From: Dyadobacter diqingensis
GTDB taxonomy: Bacteria; Bacteroidota; Bacteroidia; Cytophagales; Spirosomataceae
DNA length: 64,000 bases
NCBI RefSeq assembly: GCF_024220585.1
Contig: NZ_JAMXKF010000002.1
Location: 567,392 to 631,391, forward strand
Direction of reading: 5' to 3'
Below are positions 47,805-56,637 of this stretch, one piece after another (positions within the stretch are counted from its first letter, which is position 1; every line of letters starts with the position of its first letter). The position numbers and the translations under genes were made by a program. The notes beneath the pieces are model-generated. The model did not search any database. It was not told where the DNA came from and was given only the letters and a program-made list of their open reading frames with translations.

Positions 47805-48182
47805 TTATTCTTTCACACGTGTTCCCAGCGCATCCAGCATGTCCATTAACTTACCATTGGCATGATCTGAATCCTGCTTTTTCAAAACAAGGGAAAGGTC
47901 ATATCCGGCCATTGAATAAGCGGCGATCAACTCTTCTCCTTTAATCTCAACACTGGTCATTTTTTGTTCCTCGCCCGTTTCCAGGTTGGTATAAAACCCG
48001 TTCAGTTTTCCCTCCTTATGCTCAAATCTTAATGGCATCGTAACGTCGCCATTCGGAGTATCCTTCACCAGAACATTCCATTTCCCCTGAAAATACTCAG
48101 GCACCGACGCTGTTTGAGCCTGTGCAAAACTTGCTATAAACAAGAAAACGATGATCGCGAAAAGTGATTTTGGCTTATTCAT
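47805..48182 (-). CDS. small secreted protein of unknown function
   Basis: The 125-residue protein has a clear signal peptide (cleavage after FAQAQ). The mature part is a small beta barrel (VPEYFQGKWNVLVKDTPNGD, FEHKEGKLNGFYTNLETGEE), close in style to the C-terminal domain of the preceding large dehydrogenase (IADYIGKYKVTGLPFDFIEI). Both resemble lipocalin- or DUF3471-like add-on domains. It follows that gene by 80 bases on the same strand and may be expressed with it. Function unknown. Confidence 0.7.
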   Translation of the reverse strand: MNKPKSLFAIIVFLFIASFAQAQTASVPEYFQGKWNVLVKDTPNGDVTMPLRFEHKEGKLNGFYTNLETGEEQKMTSVEIKGEELIAAYSMAGYDLSLVLKKQDSDHANGKLMDMLDALGTRVKE

Positions 48183-48262
48183 TATAGATAATTGTTAGAA
48201 GTTAATAAACTATGGAACTGTTTAAAATTAATGAACCAAATTCGGTACGTCCGAGGGGCTGG

Positions 48263-51200
48263 TTATTCCCTTTTTCCCTCAAACGTCATTCCCATCGCAT
48301 CCATTTTCAGGCCACCCACATTACCATTATCACCCCGGATAAACGTAATCAGCGCTTTCCCGTCCGCGTCGTATTTGTCTGCTGTCTCCGTCGGTTTCAA
48401 CTCGCCGGCCTGTCCGGATGCTACCATAGTCAGCTTGCCATCTGCATTTTTTATCTCAATAAAGTCGAACGGAAGACCTGTTACTTTGTATTTTCCGATA
48501 TAATCCGCAATTGACTCCGCAGGTTTTTCAGTGATCACCGAGGCTTGTTTCGTTTCATTTTCTATGAGTTTCACCTCACAGCCCGTCACGATAAACAGCG
48601 AACGTCCATCTGCTTTCGGATTTCTGTAAACCAGATACAGATCATGAGAACCGGTTGTCGGCGTAATTTTGATCGATACAGGCTTCCCAGCCATTGAATT
48701 CGAAGGCTCAATCGCTTCCGACTCCCCAATCAGCTTGCCGTTTGGTGCATCAACCCTTACCTCCACTTTTCCGCCTGCCGAATTAAGCTGGGCTATCGGA
48801 GCCATCGCAGTCACATTTAACGCCTCAACATAGGCCAGGTCTATGTTTTTCAACAACATATACGAGCCGTCCTTAGAAGGTATGGCAAAGGCATTTCCGC
48901 CAAAAGTCATCTTGCTCACATCCTCATACTTATCAAAATCATGCGGTCCCAGCTTTGAGTTTCTAAGCGTATGCGTTTGCTCAGCGCTGATCGACGGCAG
49001 GCCATTTGCACCCTGATCCTGATAAGCAGCCCTTAAAATATAAACGCCCTGTCCTTTATCTTTTGCAGGCAATTTCGCCGTAAACGCTCCCTGAACAGGT
49101 AACGATTTTTCAGCCGGTTTCGCCTTGGCAATATTAAGAATGTACTTCACCATTTCAGAAGCATCTGCTGTCGAAAGCTGCGGATGACCTGCCATGGCAG
49201 TTTCACCCCAAACACCGCTACCGCCGGTTATTACTTTCTTGGTCAGTTTTTCCAAAGCCGAATTGTCATTCTGATATTTCAACCCAATCTCTCTGTACGC
49301 AGGTCCGATCGATTTCTTTTCGGCACTATGGCATGCTTTGCAGTCACTGGCGGCAATCAGATTTTTACCTTTTGCAAAAGCAGACAATTCATCTGCCGAA
49401 CGGTGCCCCTGTGCGATAGCAACCTTATCGAAGCCTTCCGGCAAATAATCAATTTTCACAGATACCTGGTCGGAAGAAATCCTTCCATCCGCCAGACTGC
49501 CATCTTCCTTGTCTTTCACCTTTACCTCATAACCAACGGTTTTGTCAGCAACAAAAAACGTCTGATTGCTTTTAGGCATTTCAAAGGTCAATACCGGCGG
49601 TTCGTTACCAGCCGTGATTTCCATTGCCTGCGAACTTACCCCGCCTTTACCATCATTGACAGTAAGAACCGCTTTGTAAATCCCCGGCTTGGTCAAAGTC
49701 AGCGCGGCATCCTGCTGGCTAACCAACTTTGTAAATCCATTTTTGGAGGTAATTTTCCAGGCATATTTCAGGTCATCTCCGTCTGCGTCGGTTGTTCCTT
49801 TTGCCGTTAGTTTCAGATTAAACGGTATAGCGCCCCCCATCTGGTTTGCCGCCAGCTGAATCTGCGGCTTTCTGTTGCCTGCATTGTATTCGATACGGAT
49901 CAAACGGGCATCATCATTGGCAGAAAACCACCCAGAACCATATTCAAGCATGTATAAATCTCCATTCTCGGCAAATTCCATATCCATTGGATTGCTGAAC
50001 TTGTAACTTGGCATAAAGCGCTCCATCGACTTGTAGTTGCCATCTTTGTCCATCGTTACGGCCATAATCCAGCCTCTCATCCATTCGTACGCCAGCAGTT
50101 TTCCATCATAATATTTGGAAAAAGCATTGGAAGCATTTTTAAAATCCTCGCTGTAATATACCGGGCCAGCCATGGCATTACGGCCACCGCTACCTACAAG
50201 TGGGAACTCTTTCGATACAGCATAAGGATACCAGATAAAGGCTTTTTGCGCCGGTGGTAGTTTTTTCAGACCCGTATTATTGGGAGAAGTGTTAACCGGT
50301 GCATTTACCTCCCACTTTTCCAGTGATTTTTTGTTAGCAAAATCATAACGGTTGTAAGCCTTGTTGTCGCCAACAAAATGCGGCCAGCCATAATTACCCG
50401 CAGCCTTAGCCTGCCCTACTTCATCGTGACCCGCCGGGCCGCGGTCGTCAGCCGGTTTGGAACCGTCCGGCCCCACTTCTCCCCAGTATAAATAACCCGT
50501 TTTCTGATCAATCGAAATCCTGAACGGGTTGCGGTGTCCCATGGTGTAAATTTCAGGACGGGTATCAGCCGTTCCTTTTGGGAAAAGGTTGCCTTCGGGA
50601 ATGGTATAACCACCATCCGCTGTCGGTTTTATTCTGATAATTTTACCACGCAGGTCGTTCGTATTGGCAGATGACTTTTGCGCATCCCAGGCACTTCTGC
50701 CCTCTCTTTCATCACTTGGGCTAAACCCGTCGGATCCGTGCGGATTTGTGTTATCACCCGTTGAAAGATATAAATTACCTGTTTTATCCCAAGCGATCGA
50801 ACCACCCGTGTGGCAGCATTCCTCACGTTGCGTAGGAATTTCGAGCATGACTTTTTTCGAATCCATAATCAGTTCCTCGCCTCTCAACTCAAAACGTGCC
50901 AAAACATTTTTAGACACATCCGGCACGGAATAATAAAGGTAGATCCAATGATTCTGAGCGAAATTGGGGTCTTTGTTCAATCCCAGCAACCCGTCTTCCG
51001 CTACCGATTCTTTACCTTCCTTGCTTACATATTTAAGACTTACCGGAATTTTCGCAATGGTTTTGAGCTGTTTCGTTTTCGTATTGTAAATTCTCACTTC
51101 ACCTTTACGCTGGATGAAAAGCACACGTCCGTCATTCAGCAAAGTTAGCTCCATCGGTTCATCAAGCTTTTCTTCCAGAATCACCTTCGTAAAACGGTTT

Positions 51201-52006
51201 TCCTCCGGGCGCGATTTTGTGTAATCAAGCGGTTTTGGCGTAGGGCCACCAGCAACGTAGTTAATCCCGGCCCATAAGTGGTTCAAAAATAACGGCTCAG
51301 AAAAAGTCTCGTCGGTATGTCCCATAGCGGTGTAAAAAGAACGCCCGCCGTCAAATTCCTGGTACCAGCTCATCGGGTGAAAATCGGGGTTTTTACCGCC
51401 CTGATAAGATTTTTCGTCGATCGTTAAAACGACATTGATCTTTGGCGAAATATCCCGAAAGCTGTAAAATTCGTCCATCCGCTCAAATTCATCCGGCATT
51501 CCCTGAGTTGCCCAGTGTCCTTTTTCCTTTACTGAATATTTCCCTTTCTGAACATTGCTTGGCGTCGACGGGTGGTCCAGGAAATAAGCGCCTGCCAACT
51601 GACCATACCAGGGCCATTCGTACTCACAGTCCGTAGCAGAATGTATCCCCAGATAACCGCCTCCGGCCTGGATATAACGTTCAAACGACGCTTGCTGTCC
51701 ATCATTCAGCACATCGCCAGTCGTATTCAGAAATATAACGGCGTTGTATTTCCGTAATTCTTTTTCGTTAAAAAGCTTGGAGTCTTCCGTGAAATTAACG
51801 GCAAAACCTTTCTCCTTAGCCATTTTCGCAAGGGCCGTTTTTCCGGCACCAATAGAGTTATGCCGGAATGCCTCGGTTTTGCTGAAAACCAGCACATTAA
51901 TTTTGGGTGCCTGGGCAAACGATTCTGTCACCAAAAACAGAACCGACAACAAAAATAAAATACTCTTAAACCGCGACGGTTTCGAAGGTGTAAGGGTTAT
52001 TAGCAT
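48263..52006 (-). CDS. secreted ThuA / glucose-sorbosone dehydrogenase / PKD / cytochrome c multidomain protein
   Basis: The 1247-residue protein has a signal peptide and a ThuA domain (about 34-260; KINVLVFSKTEAFRHNSIGA, GGGYLGIHSATDCEYEWPWY). A PQQ-type soluble sugar dehydrogenase propeller follows (about 275-690; GDNTNPHGSDGFSPSDEREG, AYEWMRGWI), then a PKD domain (about 705-800) and a cytochrome c with CKACH near residue 890 and a Met ligand in ETAMAGHPQLS. A CBM6-like sandwich and a small beta-barrel domain close the protein. The arrangement suggests extracellular oxidation of a sugar with electrons passed to the attached haem. It is divergent from a Nudix-type regulator with palindromic operators in between. 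Confidence 0.9.
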   Translation of the reverse strand: MLITLTPSKPSRFKSILFLLSVLFLVTESFAQAPKINVLVFSKTEAFRHNSIGAGKTALAKMAKEKGFAVNFTEDSKLFNEKELRKYNAVIFLNTTGDVLNDGQQASFERYIQAGGGYLGIHSATDCEYEWPWYGQLAGAYFLDHPSTPSNVQKGKYSVKEKGHWATQGMPDEFERMDEFYSFRDISPKINVVLTIDEKSYQGGKNPDFHPMSWYQEFDGGRSFYTAMGHTDETFSEPLFLNHLWAGINYVAGGPTPKPLDYTKSRPEENRFTKVILEEKLDEPMELTLLNDGRVLFIQRKGEVRIYNTKTKQLKTIAKIPVSLKYVSKEGKESVAEDGLLGLNKDPNFAQNHWIYLYYSVPDVSKNVLARFELRGEELIMDSKKVMLEIPTQREECCHTGGSIAWDKTGNLYLSTGDNTNPHGSDGFSPSDEREGRSAWDAQKSSANTNDLRGKIIRIKPTADGGYTIPEGNLFPKGTADTRPEIYTMGHRNPFRISIDQKTGYLYWGEVGPDGSKPADDRGPAGHDEVGQAKAAGNYGWPHFVGDNKAYNRYDFANKKSLEKWEVNAPVNTSPNNTGLKKLPPAQKAFIWYPYAVSKEFPLVGSGGRNAMAGPVYYSEDFKNASNAFSKYYDGKLLAYEWMRGWIMAVTMDKDGNYKSMERFMPSYKFSNPMDMEFAENGDLYMLEYGSGWFSANDDARLIRIEYNAGNRKPQIQLAANQMGGAIPFNLKLTAKGTTDADGDDLKYAWKITSKNGFTKLVSQQDAALTLTKPGIYKAVLTVNDGKGGVSSQAMEITAGNEPPVLTFEMPKSNQTFFVADKTVGYEVKVKDKEDGSLADGRISSDQVSVKIDYLPEGFDKVAIAQGHRSADELSAFAKGKNLIAASDCKACHSAEKKSIGPAYREIGLKYQNDNSALEKLTKKVITGGSGVWGETAMAGHPQLSTADASEMVKYILNIAKAKPAEKSLPVQGAFTAKLPAKDKGQGVYILRAAYQDQGANGLPSISAEQTHTLRNSKLGPHDFDKYEDVSKMTFGGNAFAIPSKDGSYMLLKNIDLAYVEALNVTAMAPIAQLNSAGGKVEVRVDAPNGKLIGESEAIEPSNSMAGKPVSIKITPTTGSHDLYLVYRNPKADGRSLFIVTGCEVKLIENETKQASVITEKPAESIADYIGKYKVTGLPFDFIEIKNADGKLTMVASGQAGELKPTETADKYDADGKALITFIRGDNGNVGGLKMDAMGMTFEGKRE

Positions 52007-52166
52007 AAGTACATCATATGATTTAAATGTTGACTAAAACAGATTTGCAGGTGAATATGGATCGACAAAAAGAATAAAATTTTAATGTGAAATAATTGAC
52101 TTATACAGTGAGAAAAATCAAAGGTACATATTCTGTATTTAGATTTTTCATCCGGACGCAATTATT

Positions 52167-52204
52167 TACTCAAAATGAGTATATAATTTTACTCACTCTG
52201 AGTA
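52167..52204. promoter_or_regulatory. two matching palindromes, candidate operator of the Nudix-type regulator
   Basis: TACTCAAAATGAGTA (52167-52181) and TACTCACTCTGAGTA (52190-52204) share the palindromic core TACTCA-N3-TGAGTA; the second extends to TTTACTCA/TGAGTAAA (52188-52206). Their centres are 23 bases apart, about two helical turns. They sit in the gap between the divergent dehydrogenase and Nudix-regulator genes. Confidence 0.72.
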
Positions 52205-52284
52205 AATAACTTTCAATGGATTAAAAAAGCCTGTTTTTGTAAAAAAGTTTTTAGTAGTTTGCGCCCGATTTACCCGTGTTAGTT

Positions 52285-53037
52285 ATGGACCACAACCAAA
52301 AATTCAAAGATTTCGTCAGCAGCCAGGATCTTTATGTACCGCAGTTATCGGTTGACTGTGTCATCTTTGGTTTTCATCAAAATCAATTGAAGGTATTGCT
52401 GATCAAGACCGCCGGTGTTGACATTTGGGCTTTGCCGGGAGGTTTCGTAGAGCAAAACGAGGGCATCGACGAAGCGGCACTCCATATTTTAAAAGAGCGG
52501 ACGGGCCTGACTGATATTTATCTGGAACAATTCCGCACTTTTGGTCACGTGGACCGCGGGAATCCAAAATTCATGAAAGATTATCTGAATAACGTGGGCA
52601 TCGATATGCCCGATAACCACTGGATATTCAGGAGGTTTATTTCCATTGGTTATTATGCGCTGGTAAACTTTTCACTGATCACTCCCACACCAGGCGAAAT
52701 GACCGAAGCATCGGAGTGGTTTGATATCAAGCAGCTTCCTCAGCTGGCTTTTGACCACAACGACATCATTGAAAAGGCATTGGACACTTTAAAACTCATG
52801 CTGGACACCCGGCTGAACACCATGGACCGGTGGGCGGCATCACTGCTGCCGGAAACATTTACGATGATCGATTTACAGAATCTTTTCGAAACCATTTTGG
52901 AAACAACATTTCACCGTAACAATTTCCACCGCAAAATGTTAAGCCTTGAAGTACTGGAAAAACTGGAAAAGAAATTTACAGGAGCCTCCAACCGAGCACC
53001 TTACCTGTACCGGTTTAAGGCCAGAGTGACGGACTAG
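52285..53037 (+). CDS. NrtR/AraR-like transcriptional regulator with a degenerate Nudix domain
   Basis: The protein (250 residues from ATG 52285; a GTG at 52276 is also in frame) has an N-terminal Nudix fold (about 20-145) and a C-terminal winged helix (about 165-250; MIDLQNLFETILETTFHRNN, FHRKMLSLEVLEKLEKKF). The Nudix box GGFVEQNEGIDEAALHILKE lacks the catalytic RE-UxEE residues (HILKERTGL), so it should bind but not hydrolyse its ligand. Regulators of this kind control NAD or sugar (arabinose, xylose) genes in Bacteroidota. It is divergent from the ThuA/sugar-dehydrogenase gene, a likely target together with itself. Confidence 0.88.
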   Translation: MDHNQKFKDFVSSQDLYVPQLSVDCVIFGFHQNQLKVLLIKTAGVDIWALPGGFVEQNEGIDEAALHILKERTGLTDIYLEQFRTFGHVDRGNPKFMKDYLNNVGIDMPDNHWIFRRFISIGYYALVNFSLITPTPGEMTEASEWFDIKQLPQLAFDHNDIIEKALDTLKLMLDTRLNTMDRWAASLLPETFTMIDLQNLFETILETTFHRNNFHRKMLSLEVLEKLEKKFTGASNRAPYLYRFKARVTD

Positions 53038-53095
53038 TCTCAAAGATTTTCACAAAACGTTTTCTTTATTAAACAATAAGAGCCGGATAAACCGA

Positions 53096-54808
53096 CTACT
53101 TTTTCAATAATACCAGAGCAGCATCGAGCACCGTATCTTTACCTGCCTGAAAATCAGCAATCGTAGGTTTGACAAACACATTCGGCTGAATCCCCTTTGC
53201 GTTCCACTCCGTTCCGTCGGGATACATGTCACGCTTTGTACAGACACGTGCCATTACACCGCCGGGAAGCGAGAACATCAGAGGCTGGCCGGTGCTGCCG
53301 CCTGTTGGTTCTCCTACAATTTTACCGCGTTTCATTGCATCAAATACAACCGAAAAATCTTCCGCGGCGGAAAATGTACGTCCGCTGGTTAACACAACAA
53401 CCGGTTTGGTGTACAATTTCTTTCCATTGGCTGCCCAGTCACTGTTTCCAACTTGTTCAAACTCAACCTGCCCGCCTCTTGCCCTTCGCAGCGGACTGTA
53501 AATCCGGGCCGTTTGAGATCCCGTTGCCATGGGCTTATCCGTCAGATGCCCGAGCACGTCCCAGCCGTAACCGCTGTCGCCGCCGCCGTTCATACGCACG
53601 TCGATGATCAATGCATTGGTGGTAGCAATTGAGTCAAAAACGGCTTTAAATCCGTTAAGAGACTTATTACTTTCAAAATCCCTAAGCTCTACATAAGCAA
53701 TGTTTCCCGGCAAAATCCGGAAACCAAAAGACGACCATGGCCGGACATTGTTATAACCCGACCGCGGCAAACTGCGGGTAAAAGTTTTGCCTTTGCTATC
53801 CCGAAAGGTAATGGTAACCGGCTTGGTCTTCGGCCCGTTCAAAAGACGATAGGTGTATGTATTAACGTCGATATTCTGCACCGTTGAGCCGCTTTGATAA
53901 GGCCTCACAAATTGATCCGCATATTCCTTTACCGCGATCCCGTCTACACTGATTATCTCAAGCATTGGTTTTATCCCGGTTTTTTCAAGACTATCCTGCG
54001 ATACTTCCTGGACAAAAACCCTGTTCTCAATCAGCACGGTACGGATTGGCGGCCGGTAAGCAGTTAAGTCTACCAAGGCAGGATCGCTGCCCCAGACATC
54101 GGTATGGCCATCCTGCAATTTGGCACAAAATGATTTTAACACATTCAGATACTCAACCGTGGTTTTTGTTGAACGTATTTTCGGCAGATAATCCAGGTAC
54201 AGCTTATCCCAATCTACCTGCGGAATATGATCGAAGTAGGCAAAGTTGTATTTGGCCTCGGACCAGAGTTTGGACAGGCCCGCGATTTTCTCATCCTCAC
54301 TAATATCCGGTTTGTAGGGCGTTTTGAGCGCGCCACTCTCGAAGGTTTTGCCGGCCACTTCAATTTTTGTGAGCAAAGCGGCTATAACCGGATCCTTTTT
54401 CACTTCCGAGAAGAGTGGGCTATCCTTTATAAAATCCGCATAAGCATTTCCAAACTTCCCTTTCAGCGGATAATCCAACAGTTTTACGGCAGATTCTGTT
54501 TTCCCCATTTTCACTTCAACCAGAGCGAGATCAAAGGAAATATCCGATTTACGATAATAAAGCGGGTCGTTTTTCTTGGCCAGCTCCATCACTTCCGGCT
54601 GGTGATAGTAAACGAGCGCATCCTGTAATATTTTCTCCGCTTTTTTCAAACTATCAAGAGGTGGCTGCTCCGTTCCTCTTTGCGGAGCGCGGGCCAATTC
54701 ACGTTGAGCCTGTAAATAGTCGTAGGCCTTGTTGCCTGTCAACGCAGACTGTCCGTAGGAAGAGCCGGCATACAGCAGAATGCCCGTTAAAACGATAATA
54801 CTTCTCAT
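53096..54808 (-). CDS. secreted S41-family (C-terminal processing type) peptidase
   Basis: From ATG 54808 the protein is about 570 residues with a signal peptide (cleaved after SSYGQ). The N-terminal part is helical. The S41 domain follows (about 215-560) with LIIDVRMNGGGDSG, the catalytic Ser in SGRTFSAAEDFSVVF and IVGEPTGGSTGQPLMF. A PDZ-like segment (ISVDGIAVKEYADQF) precedes the catalytic part. Upstream residues to 54844 precede the signal peptide and are not part of it. The protease probably acts in the periplasm or outside. Substrate unknown; single gene, convergent with the Nudix regulator. Confidence 0.88.
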   Translation of the reverse strand: MRSIIVLTGILLYAGSSYGQSALTGNKAYDYLQAQRELARAPQRGTEQPPLDSLKKAEKILQDALVYYHQPEVMELAKKNDPLYYRKSDISFDLALVEVKMGKTESAVKLLDYPLKGKFGNAYADFIKDSPLFSEVKKDPVIAALLTKIEVAGKTFESGALKTPYKPDISEDEKIAGLSKLWSEAKYNFAYFDHIPQVDWDKLYLDYLPKIRSTKTTVEYLNVLKSFCAKLQDGHTDVWGSDPALVDLTAYRPPIRTVLIENRVFVQEVSQDSLEKTGIKPMLEIISVDGIAVKEYADQFVRPYQSGSTVQNIDVNTYTYRLLNGPKTKPVTITFRDSKGKTFTRSLPRSGYNNVRPWSSFGFRILPGNIAYVELRDFESNKSLNGFKAVFDSIATTNALIIDVRMNGGGDSGYGWDVLGHLTDKPMATGSQTARIYSPLRRARGGQVEFEQVGNSDWAANGKKLYTKPVVVLTSGRTFSAAEDFSVVFDAMKRGKIVGEPTGGSTGQPLMFSLPGGVMARVCTKRDMYPDGTEWNAKGIQPNVFVKPTIADFQAGKDTVLDAALVLLKK

Positions 54809-54935
54809 GGCTGATGTAACAGAAAATAATGGATTACAATACAATATCTAATATTATTCCATTAAATAACCGAATGTTTATAAAATTATCAATTTTAACT
54901 TATCAACAGGCGGACCCGTTTGCTTTTTGAGGAGC

Positions 54936-55562
54936 TTAACCGCCAATTGCAGGTGTCTGATACATTCTTGTCGGGCGTTCAGCCTCAGAAAGCAGATAAT
55001 GTGCGACGTCGGCCCTGGAAATTTTGTTCAAAGGCATTGCTTTCGTTAAGCCTGAAAGAATCTGGTATCTTTCGGTCAGCACCCCGTTGGTCAACATGCC
55101 GGGTCTTACGATCTGCCATTTCAGGCCGCTGCCTTTGATCAACGCTTCCATCTTCGATTTTTGCTGATACTGTTTTTTTAGAAACAACCGGATTACCCAG
55201 CGCATAAAGAAATTGAGATAGTTTTTGCTTTCGCCGGCACCGAATCCGGTCACGACTAAAACAGGGACGTTCAAATCCAGCTCTTCCATTGCCTTGATTA
55301 ACGCATTTGCAGTCTCAACAAACAATGAAGTATCTTTTTTGTCTTTCGTGCCGACGGTTACAATTACCGCATCCGCCCCCGCCAATACTCTTTTAAGTAT
55401 GGCTACCGAAGTTGCACTGCCGCTGATTTTGGTGAGCAGATTATGTTCCGGCATGTTTTCCATATTTCTTGACAATGCCGTGACCTTATGCCCTCTTTCC
55501 AAACCCTGCAAAACAGCCTGACGTCCGATACCGGCAGAAGCGCCTATGATTGAAATATTCAT
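54936..55562 (-). CDS. NAD(P)-binding protein of the atypical SDR (NmrA/BVR-B-like) type
   Basis: The 208-residue protein has a Rossmann start GASAGIGRQAVLQGLERGHK (positions 7-26), a second strand ending in ALSRNME (NADP preference likely) and the conserved AVIVTVGTKD. WQIVRPGMLTNGV and ISRADVAHYLL are standard for atypical SDRs. Members reduce flavins or biliverdin or act as redox-sensing regulators. It starts 14 bases after the inositol-monophosphatase-like gene and should be in one mRNA with it. Confidence 0.87.
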   Translation of the reverse strand: MNISIIGASAGIGRQAVLQGLERGHKVTALSRNMENMPEHNLLTKISGSATSVAILKRVLAGADAVIVTVGTKDKKDTSLFVETANALIKAMEELDLNVPVLVVTGFGAGESKNYLNFFMRWVIRLFLKKQYQQKSKMEALIKGSGLKWQIVRPGMLTNGVLTERYQILSGLTKAMPLNKISRADVAHYLLSEAERPTRMYQTPAIGG

Positions 55563-55576
55563 ATTTGAGATTCTGA

Positions 55577-56389
55577 TTAAGACAAAACATTTTGTGATTT
55601 TGCCATCAGAAATTTCTGGCCGACACCCGGCGATGCAACCATCAGACTTTCTGATCCCCAGACCCAGGGTAATCCGTCAACTGTTAAAATTTCGGCACCT
55701 GCTTCTTTTGCGATAAGTATTCCGGCAAGCCAGTTGTAAGTATCAAGGCCCTGCTGAACAAATACGTCGATGCGTCCCGCTGCAAGGTATGCCAGCTGCA
55801 ATCCATGTGGCCCATAATTTCGGACGACACCGAAGTTTTCCAGCAAATCAGTCACCATAGCACCTATTTTTTGGTTAAGTCCCGGCACTTTTTCGTAAGG
55901 CAAAGCATACTCGAACACAGCGAGCATTACCCCCAGATCCGTTTTGTTACCTGGTTTTATCGGCTCCCCATTCATATAAGCTCCTCCTCCCTCGGTTGCC
56001 CAAAACATCTCATTTGCAACCGGATCGTACATCCCGGCAAATTGTACCCTGCCTTTTCTGATCAAAACCAGATTGACAGACCAACCCGGCAAATGCTGCA
56101 TGTACTGAATGGCTCCGTCCATCGTGTCGCAAAGCCAGTATTCAGGAATGTCGAGCGGCTGACGCTGTTCATCATAATCGAATTCATTTCCCAGCCACGG
56201 AACCTGTGGAAATGCCTCTGATAAACTATTTTTCAACGACGCCAGACACCGCGTCTCGATGTCGTCCAGCCCTGTTAAAAAGCCTTCATTGTTTTGCGGA
56301 ATTTCAGTTCTTTTAAACTCCTGATAAAACAAATCCCCGGCCAGTTTCAGCGCATCAAGGATAAGCGGAACATTGATTTCTTTTTGCAT
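55577..56389 (-). CDS. inositol-monophosphatase-family protein with altered catalytic motifs
   Basis: The 270-residue protein has the IMPase fold (GLDDIETRCLASLKNSL at the start, TEGGGAYMNGEPIKPGNKTD in the middle, GLQLAYLAAGRIDVFVQQGL near the end). The metal motif reads CDTMDGAIQY, where DP(I/L)DGTxN is usual; the GEE motif reads GNEFD; and the last motif reads TYNWLAG, where WDxAAG is usual. Loss of the second Asp to Asn should weaken magnesium binding, so this may be a phosphatase on an unusual substrate or a non-catalytic relative. It leads a two-gene unit with the NAD(P)-binding protein. Confidence 0.82.
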   Translation of the reverse strand: MQKEINVPLILDALKLAGDLFYQEFKRTEIPQNNEGFLTGLDDIETRCLASLKNSLSEAFPQVPWLGNEFDYDEQRQPLDIPEYWLCDTMDGAIQYMQHLPGWSVNLVLIRKGRVQFAGMYDPVANEMFWATEGGGAYMNGEPIKPGNKTDLGVMLAVFEYALPYEKVPGLNQKIGAMVTDLLENFGVVRNYGPHGLQLAYLAAGRIDVFVQQGLDTYNWLAGILIAKEAGAEILTVDGLPWVWGSESLMVASPGVGQKFLMAKSQNVLS

Positions 56390-56593
56390 AATTAATGATA
56401 TTTAATTTATGCAAAGGAAGCGGGTGTTACGACTATAAAGTAGGTTAAATGGCTGTGATGATTGTCTTAATCGCGGAATTTTAAGATGGCCACAAACAAA
56501 AAATCTTGTGGTTAAAGTACTGTTTAAATAGCAAATAACATAACTAGTTTTATATAAAATTTATAACTAATACTACAAAACCAATTGTTTTAT

Positions 56594-56601
56594 TAGCTTT
56601 G
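56594..56601 (+). promoter_or_regulatory. candidate -7 element of the beta-helix protein gene
   Basis: TAGCTTTG fits the TAnnTTTG consensus exactly, 36 bases before the start codon. No TTTG is found at the right distance upstream, so the -33 part is weak or absent. Confidence 0.4.
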
Positions 56602-56637
56602 GTTCAATTATTACACACCTTATAACCAAAAATCGTA

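Noticed and set aside
49184..49810. Open frame of 208 codons on the plus strand
   Set aside because: Antisense to the cytochrome c and PKD parts of the ThuA protein; the translation shows no family features.
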